DNA of 39,761 nucleotides from Planctomycetaceae bacterium. Lineage in GTDB: Bacteria > Planctomycetota > Phycisphaerae > Phycisphaerales > UBA1924. The notes beneath the pieces were generated by a model, which worked only from the letters and a program-made list of their open reading frames with translations, did no database searches and had not been told where the DNA came from. The stretch covers positions 1-39,761 of the forward strand of contig JAIYDA010000127.1 of assembly GCA_027487735.1 (NCBI GenBank). The letters are read 5' to 3'. A program made the position numbers and the translations under genes. Every line of letters begins with the position of its first letter. The first letter of the stretch is position 1. Below are positions 34,351 to 39,761 of this stretch, piece after piece.

Positions 34351-36093
34351 CTACTTCTCGCTCACCGGCGTGATGCTGTACTCGTGGACAATTGCGCCGT
34401 TGGACCCTCCAGCGCCCCGATCACCGGGCCGTGCCTCCGCCGCACCTGCCAGCGCGGTGCGCACGAACTCAACCGTTACCTTGTCCGGCGCAACACGAAC
34501 TCGCACGTGCCCCGGGCTGCCATAAAGCGTTCCTGACGTGTATCCATACTGCGGCGCGGTGCGCGTGTTGCCGCGCGGGTTTCCCGGCTGCGGCACGCAC
34601 TGGTACACCATGCCTTCGCGCTCGCTGCTCACATAAAGATGATCGTGGCCGTGAAAGACGGCCGAGACGTGGTGCTTTACCAGCAGATCATGAATCGGCA
34701 TCGCCCAGCCCGCGCGATGCTGAGCGAAGCCGGGCGAACCGTCGGCGTTCTTGCCGCCCCACTCGAAGTAGGGCGAGGACTCGACCCCGCCGCGCGATTC
34801 CGCACCACCCATGCCGCCGACGAGGTGGTGAATGAAGACGAAGCGGTACTTCGCATTGGTGCCTTCGAGCGTCCGCGTGAGCCAGTCGTACTGCGTGCGG
34901 CCGAGGGTGCTGGTCCAACTGCTGTCGGTGGGCTTCAGCGGTTCGTCATTCGGACGTTGCCCGCCTTGTCCGCCCTGAGCACCACCGCCACCACCACCGC
35001 CCCCGCGCTCACCACCGCCCGCGTTGCGATTGCCTCCACCTCCACCGCGGATCCGCTCGGTCGTGCTCCAGTATGGATCGAGCACGATGAAGAGCGCATC
35101 GCCCCACTCGAAGGCGTAGTAGTTCGAGCCGACACCATCCTTCATCGCCGTGGAGCCGGTGTAGAACGTGCCATCGCCAATCGGCCCCGCGCCGGTCACC
35201 GGCTGCGGGAACCGGCTCGTCCGCTGCGTGTACGACCATGGCCCGATGTCATCCACGCCCGGGCCCGACGTGCCCTTCTCGCCGTCGTGATTCCCCAGCA
35301 CCATGAACAGCGGCACCGAGTGGGCCAAGCGGCTGAAGTAGTACCGCTGTGCGTCGTACTGCGGCAACGCACTCTTGAACTCGTTCCCCCGCTTGTCTGT
35401 CATGAACGTGTCGCCCAGATCGATCATGAAGTCGGGCCGCGCCGGCGCGATTGGCGGCAGCATGTTCGCGAGCGTCTGCTCGTAGACCTTCGGCTCCACA
35501 CCCTGGTCCAGGTGCGAGTCGGCCTGGATCGTGAACGCGAACGCCCGCCCGGTCGCCCGTGGCGTGTGAAACGTGAAATACTCGGTGGAGACAAACTCGC
35601 CGGGCGCGCCGCTCCCGAAGGCCGCACGGCGGTAACGCACGCGATAGACGTACGCCGTGTCGGGGCTCAGGCCATCGAGCGTGAAGAGCACCGGCTTGCC
35701 CGTCGGCAAGGGCTGCATGGGCGTCGTCTTGATCGGCGCAGCGTCGTCGCGGCGGAACTCGACGTACCCCTCATGCGGATCGGCTTCGTAGCACGCGACG
35801 CTGACGGCGATGGACTGCTGCGTAGGCCGCGTGAGCACGATATCGATTCTGCGAGACGGCACTTCCGTCTTGAAGGCGGTCATCTCGGCCAGCAGCCCAC
35901 GCCGACCAACACCTCGGCCCTCTCCGCCCGCGCGGTCCTGTTCGTCCCGGGTTGGCGTCTTTGGGCGGTCGGGCGGTTGCGCGTTTGCGCTCTGGCCGCA
36001 ACAAAGCACCGCGATCAGAGGACAGGCAATCAGCGCCGCGCCGAGCATCGTGGCGACAAAGGCAGCGAACCCTCGGTCAGTCTTGGATCTCAT
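34351..36093 (-). CDS. Secreted metallophosphatase with Gly-rich insert
   Basis: 580 aa. Signal peptide (core FVATMLGAALIACPLIAVL, cleavage near residue 38), a fibronectin-III-like N-domain (about 80-178, LDGLSPDTAYVYRVRY) and a calcineurin-like metallophosphoesterase domain. All metal ligand motifs are present: DSH (192-194), GDT (227-229), GNHD (267-270), HH (422-423) and HGHDH (481-485). Between the GNHD and HH motifs sits a Gly/Arg-rich insert (residues 349-380). The layout resembles purple-acid-phosphatase-like and PhoD-like secreted enzymes. It starts 18 nt after the YHYH gene stop in the same operon and is a paralogue of the enzyme at 38112. Confidence 0.88.
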   Translation of the reverse strand: MRSKTDRGFAAFVATMLGAALIACPLIAVLCCGQSANAQPPDRPKTPTRDEQDRAGGEGRGVGRRGLLAEMTAFKTEVPSRRIDIVLTRPTQQSIAVSVACYEADPHEGYVEFRRDDAAPIKTTPMQPLPTGKPVLFTLDGLSPDTAYVYRVRYRRAAFGSGAPGEFVSTEYFTFHTPRATGRAFAFTIQADSHLDQGVEPKVYEQTLANMLPPIAPARPDFMIDLGDTFMTDKRGNEFKSALPQYDAQRYYFSRLAHSVPLFMVLGNHDGEKGTSGPGVDDIGPWSYTQRTSRFPQPVTGAGPIGDGTFYTGSTAMKDGVGSNYYAFEWGDALFIVLDPYWSTTERIRGGGGGNRNAGGGERGGGGGGGGAQGGQGGQRPNDEPLKPTDSSWTSTLGRTQYDWLTRTLEGTNAKYRFVFIHHLVGGMGGAESRGGVESSPYFEWGGKNADGSPGFAQHRAGWAMPIHDLLVKHHVSAVFHGHDHLYVSSEREGMVYQCVPQPGNPRGNTRTAPQYGYTSGTLYGSPGHVRVRVAPDKVTVEFVRTALAGAAEARPGDRGAGGSNGAIVHEYSITPVSEK

Positions 36094-36111
36094 TGCGTCC
36101 TCGCTTATGTT

Positions 36112-38115
36112 CTACTTGGCAGCCCGCGCGTACTTCACCTCAAGTGTCGTCGTCGCGAGCGTGGTGTCCTTGATCGCCGCCAGCATCGCGTCGCGCGTGA
36201 GGGGCGAGCCCTTTGGCAGCACTGCGTCCGCCGAGAGCGCGTAGAGCGTGATGGTGTACGTCTTGTCGCCTGGCCCTTGCGAGCAGGGCGGTGCGTAGGC
36301 GTTCCTGCGGTTGACTGTGTTCTGGCCCCATGTGCCGCCGCCTCCGACACTTACGTCGCCGCTCTTGAGTTCGCGTGCCGCCGCGGGAATGTTGGCGACG
36401 ACGATGTAGACGTGCGTGTCGTTGTCGCGCGTGATGTGGTGCATCACCACGGCAAACGCCTTCGTGCCCTCGGGCGGCGTGCCCCATGAGAGCGCGGGCG
36501 CACGGCTCTTCCCGTCGCACGTACATTCGATAGACAGTCGGCCATCGGTCACATCAGGGCTCGAAAGTGCGAAGCCGGTTGCAGCGGGCGTTGGTGCCGG
36601 CTCGGGAACCGTTTGAGGAGCCGCATCACGCGGGGGGCGGGGCGGGCGATTGCCGCCACCGGCACCATCTTCGCGCGGCCTGCGGTCGCCCGCGCCTTCG
36701 CCACGCCCGCCACGTCCACCCTGCCTGCGCTGCGGGCTCGTCGCGTCATATGTGTCGGTCTTCGTCGCTCCCAGAGGATCAACGAAGTCGAAGATCCACT
36801 TGGCGTTCTCCAACCGGTAGTTCACGAAGTGCTTCTTGCCGCCGAGCATGTACTCCAGCGACCACGCGGGTTCGTCGCTCTTGCCCATCGCCTTGAACCC
36901 CGTGATCTTCGCCCCGCGCAGCGGTGGCAGCGCAGGCCGAGGGGAACTGGCCCGCGGCTGCGGATCGATCTGATCGTCCGTGACGGTCACCACGCCGCGC
37001 ATCCCGCCGTTGAGATACGGGTACTTCACGCTGGCGTGATAGTGGTACAAGCCCCTGGCTCCGGGCGGTAAACCAGCCGGCGCGGGTGCGAAGTGCCCGT
37101 TCAAACCGTCGAGCTTCTCGTGCGAACCCAGCGGGCAGCACTTCTCGGCGTCCGGTCCATCGGGCTTCGCCACCGGATCAAACAAGCCGTAGATCGGAAA
37201 GCCGTCGAGCGCGTACGCGATCGGTTGCCCAGCGCCGACGAACTTCTGCAGGTGCGTGGGCGCGATGTGGTAGTGATAATCGTCGGCCCGCCCGCAGTGC
37301 CCGCCGAACTCGTCGAGTTCGCCCGCGAGGAACGTGTCGGTCTTGCCATCGTTCTTGATTGGGTTGAAGATCGGCACGCCGTTGGCCGCCAGCGCGATAG
37401 CGCCGCGGAAGAGCTGCTCCTTGGCCGACACCGGCTTGTCGGCAATCTCCGGCGTGAGCGGAATCTGCCATGCGTTGGCTCCGCGGTAGTTCTGCGGCAA
37501 CGGCACCTGCTGCTGCCAGGCGGTGATCCCGACCATCATCGGGTGCGAGAGGATAAACGTCCTCCTGGCGTCCTCCGACTTCGTGCCCGGCGCGGGGGGC
37601 GCGTGTGGCAGCCCGTCGCTTTCGACATACAGCCATCGATCATCCCACCGCGTGCTCACGAAAGGCGCGAACGCGCCAAAGGGGCTCGCTTGTGCAGGGG
37701 CATTCGTTGGAGCACCCGGGGTCGCGGACGGTTGTGCAGAACGTCCGGGCTGGACAAGAGGTTGCGAGATCGCTTGGGCCACAAGCCGCTCATTCGTCGC
37801 CTTGACCTCATCGATTCGCCGCTGGGCCTCGGCCCGATCCGCATCGGTCAGGTCTGCCAGCGGAAAGGTGACGACGTCCCCCGTCTCACGCTCGATGCTC
37901 ACACGGACGGCATCGTCCACCGTGCGCGCCGCGAGGAACGCGCCACGCACCACCTCCCCGGTCTTGACGTTGGTCCAAGTGCGGATCTTCGCCGAGTCGA
38001 CGTGATGGTGGTGATCGTGCTGCCCATCCGCGCCAGGCGGATGAGCGAAGGCACCGTTCGCGCACACCAACGCGGCGGTCACCGCAGCGACGGAAAGACG
38101 CCGAAGCAAGCTCAT
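36112..38115 (-). CDS. YHYH-PEBP fusion protein, secreted
   Basis: 667 aa in four parts. Signal peptide (cleavage near residue 24), His-rich stretch DHHHH (34-38), SHD1-like domain (about 45-103, RTWTNVKTGEVVRGAFLAAR), then a YHYH domain (about 190-380) with both signature motifs, DDYHYHIAPTHL (278-289) and GLYHYHASVKYP (355-366), and DGFPIYG. A middle region (about 400-455) and an Arg/Gly/Pro-rich linker (460-510) lead to a C-terminal PEBP (YbhB/YbcL-like) domain (513-665, with HHITRDNDTHVYIV). The YHYH function is unknown; metal binding by the histidines is likely. Its ATG overlaps the upstream phosphatase stop (ATGA). Confidence 0.88.
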   Translation of the reverse strand: MSLLRRLSVAAVTAALVCANGAFAHPPGADGQHDHHHHVDSAKIRTWTNVKTGEVVRGAFLAARTVDDAVRVSIERETGDVVTFPLADLTDADRAEAQRRIDEVKATNERLVAQAISQPLVQPGRSAQPSATPGAPTNAPAQASPFGAFAPFVSTRWDDRWLYVESDGLPHAPPAPGTKSEDARRTFILSHPMMVGITAWQQQVPLPQNYRGANAWQIPLTPEIADKPVSAKEQLFRGAIALAANGVPIFNPIKNDGKTDTFLAGELDEFGGHCGRADDYHYHIAPTHLQKFVGAGQPIAYALDGFPIYGLFDPVAKPDGPDAEKCCPLGSHEKLDGLNGHFAPAPAGLPPGARGLYHYHASVKYPYLNGGMRGVVTVTDDQIDPQPRASSPRPALPPLRGAKITGFKAMGKSDEPAWSLEYMLGGKKHFVNYRLENAKWIFDFVDPLGATKTDTYDATSPQRRQGGRGGRGEGAGDRRPREDGAGGGNRPPRPPRDAAPQTVPEPAPTPAATGFALSSPDVTDGRLSIECTCDGKSRAPALSWGTPPEGTKAFAVVMHHITRDNDTHVYIVVANIPAAARELKSGDVSVGGGGTWGQNTVNRRNAYAPPCSQGPGDKTYTITLYALSADAVLPKGSPLTRDAMLAAIKDTTLATTTLEVKYARAAK

Positions 38116-39755
38116 CGTACCGGCTCCTTCTTCTTGTCTGGGACAGATGAGACCGCCCGCGGCGTGACCGTGTATTCGTGCACAATCGAACCGTTCCTGC
38201 CGTGCGCGGCTTCATCACCAGGACGGGCGGCTCGGACGTACTCGACCTTGCAGGACGCCTGATCGCCACCCATGACCGTTACGCGAAGATGGCCCGAGTT
38301 GGGGAAGATGTCACCGCTCTTGTACGCCTCGCGGTTGAACGCGGTGAACGTCGGGTCGGCGGGGTTGGGGCAAGTCTGGTAGATCACGCCGTCGAGTTCC
38401 TGTCGTGCATAGAGATGATCGTGCCCCTGGAAGAAGATCGTTACGCCTGTGTCACGCATGAGCGCGTGGATGGGCTTCTCCCATGTCGGGCGTGCTTGAA
38501 AGAACCTGTCGAGCCCGCGCGCCGGCAGCGCATCCGGCGGCGCATCCGCCGCCGCTTGGCGATTGCGACCTCCACCCCCACCGCGCCGATCCTGTCCGCC
38601 CCATTCGTAGAACGGCGCGACTTCGACGCCGCCTCGGCCCGTGCCCGAGACGTGATGGCTGAAGACAAACTTGAACTTGGCGTTGCTCTTCGTCAGCGTG
38701 CTCTGAAGCCACTTGTACTGCTCATCACCAAGCGTGATCTGCCAGAGGTCGCGGTTGCCCTTGCCGCGGCGGTTGGCTGGTTGCTCACCTCCGGCCGCGT
38801 TCTCACCATCGGGACCGCGCCCGCCGCCTCTTCCTTGCCCCGCATCGCGTTGAGGTGCCTTCACACCCGCTTCGTTGTCGACCGCGGCGTCGGAGTGCCA
38901 ATACGGATCAATCACCACGAAGAGGGCGTCGCCCCACTCCCAGGCGTAGTAGTCGCGGAGCAGCCCGATGTGTTCGACCGGCGTGGTGTTGCCGGTGTAG
39001 ATCCCGCCGGGTGCGGGAAGGGGGAAAAACGTCGTCCGCGCCTTGCCAGCGAGCACTGCAAAATTGTTCGCGGTGCCATCCAGCAGGTACTTCGCCGCCT
39101 GCTCGTGGTTGCCGTTAACAAGCATGAGCGGCGTGGACTTACCGACGATGCCAAGAAACCCACGCTGGTGGGCGTAGATTGCATTCACAGCGTTCTGGCT
39201 CTTGTTGCCCCGCTCGATCAGCCGCTCGATGCTGAAATCGTCCCCCATGAGGAAGTAGAAGTCAGGCCGATCATTGGAGACGTTATTCATCGCTTGGATG
39301 TACAGGTCAGGGTCGTACATCTTCCCGAGTCGCTCGGGGTGCGAGTCACCCTGGACACCGAAGGTGAAAGTCTCTCCATGCTTTCGCTGTGTTCGGAAGG
39401 ACGCTGCGTCTCGACTTGTGAACTCGGATTCCCCGGACGCCTTCGTCTGCACCCGGTAGAAGTACGCCGTACTCGCCGCGAGGTCCTCAAGTTCGAACTC
39501 CGCGGGCGTTCCCGCGCTGACGCGACGGACGGGCGTCTTCTTCGCGTAGGAATCTAGCGTGGTGCCGTACTCGACAAACGCATCGACTGTGTTTGCGGAG
39601 AGAACGCTGATAGTGACGGCATTGTCTGTTGGACGGCCGAGCATCTGCGAGAAGGCCGAGGCCGGTCCCGCTGAGCCGGTCGATGCCCGGGGCTGCGCGG
39701 CCACGCTGCCGCTGAACAATGAAAACGCAACCAAAGCAACGAGCCACTTGACCAT
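38112..39755 (-). CDS. Secreted metallophosphatase (paralogue)
   Basis: 547 aa. Signal peptide (VALVAFSLFSGSVAAQ), fibronectin-III-like N-domain (about 45-122, LAASTAYFYRVQT), and a calcineurin-like catalytic domain with DSH (137-139), GDD (171-173), GNHE (215-218), HH (367-368) and GHDH (444-447). Two Gly/Arg-rich inserts (about 304-335 and 388-402) break the domain at the same places as the paralogue at 34351. It is the first gene of the operon; its start lies at the window edge, so its promoter is not visible. The substrate is unknown. Confidence 0.87.
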   Translation of the reverse strand: MVKWLVALVAFSLFSGSVAAQPRASTGSAGPASAFSQMLGRPTDNAVTISVLSANTVDAFVEYGTTLDSYAKKTPVRRVSAGTPAEFELEDLAASTAYFYRVQTKASGESEFTSRDAASFRTQRKHGETFTFGVQGDSHPERLGKMYDPDLYIQAMNNVSNDRPDFYFLMGDDFSIERLIERGNKSQNAVNAIYAHQRGFLGIVGKSTPLMLVNGNHEQAAKYLLDGTANNFAVLAGKARTTFFPLPAPGGIYTGNTTPVEHIGLLRDYYAWEWGDALFVVIDPYWHSDAAVDNEAGVKAPQRDAGQGRGGGRGPDGENAAGGEQPANRRGKGNRDLWQITLGDEQYKWLQSTLTKSNAKFKFVFSHHVSGTGRGGVEVAPFYEWGGQDRRGGGGGRNRQAAADAPPDALPARGLDRFFQARPTWEKPIHALMRDTGVTIFFQGHDHLYARQELDGVIYQTCPNPADPTFTAFNREAYKSGDIFPNSGHLRVTVMGGDQASCKVEYVRAARPGDEAAHGRNGSIVHEYTVTPRAVSSVPDKKKEPVR

Positions 39756-39761
39756 TCGGAC

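Noticed and set aside
34639-36489. 616-codon open frame opposite the metallophosphatase
   Set aside because: Arg/Ala-rich shadow frame; the opposite strand carries full catalytic motifs.
38178-39557. 459-codon plus-strand frame over the second metallophosphatase
   Set aside because: Shadow of a gene with signal peptide and all metal ligands on the minus strand.

Overview
The window most likely comes from a high-GC member of the Planctomycetota, probably class Phycisphaerae. The clearest pointers are an ECF sigma factor next to a PknB-type Ser/Thr kinase with a TPR-like tail, a YHYH/PEBP secreted protein with an SHD1-like N-terminus, secreted NVGIGT-repeat (tail-fibre-like) and M12-like metalloprotease proteins, and outer-membrane components. 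No rRNA, intact tRNA, CRISPR array or transposase was seen.

Layout. 37-3343 holds two secreted proteins (GIGT-repeat adhesin-like protein and zinc metalloprotease) closed by a hairpin terminator. 3344-4531 is a gene graveyard: an internal fragment of a TetR gene that is a near-copy of the TetR at 29526-30257, and the 3' end of a peptidase-S74 gene. 4532-6316 has an APH/choline-kinase-like phosphotransferase and a membrane-anchored thioredoxin. 7190-15758 holds two DevBCA/MacAB-like ABC export systems: one behind a MarR regulator with a consensus, apparently leaderless promoter, the other divergent from a TetR regulator with a perfect 13+13 inverted repeat and followed by a frameshifted beta-barrel gene. 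16106-19918 (minus) has a uracil-DNA-glycosylase-family protein and the sigma factor/kinase pair. 20131-25421 (plus) is a probable catabolic cluster: two isochorismatase-like hydrolases (one exported), a frameshifted small membrane protein, a Tat/lipoprotein-type amidohydrolase and an alginate-export-type porin. 26200-30257 (minus) is a third ABC export operon (TetR, permease, ATPase, membrane fusion protein, truncated NodT-type outer membrane factor). It diverges, through a 31-bp operator buried in two overlapping promoters, from a SpoIIE-type phosphatase and an ABC transmembrane-only protein (30380-32007). 32329-34162 is an SDR/AhpD/TetR operon with a palindrome filling the spacer of its promoter. 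34351-39755 (minus) is a three-gene operon of two paralogous secreted metallophosphatases flanking a YHYH-PEBP fusion.

The most unusual signal is not a gene. A repeat of about 55 bp (core ACACCAATAGAACTTTT followed by GCGTTAGGG), usually preceded 9-14 nt upstream by a strong hairpin, occurs about nine times, always in the same orientation and always at the border between functional modules. The hairpins fall into at least three unrelated sequence classes while the downstream core stays constant. The start of the core reads like the reverse complement of a tRNA-Pro 3' end, and two copies carry a tRNA T-arm-like stretch on the other side of the hairpin. These look like mobile or recombining bidirectional terminator/tRNA-relic elements that punctuate a mosaic genome; truncated genes lie next to at least two of them.
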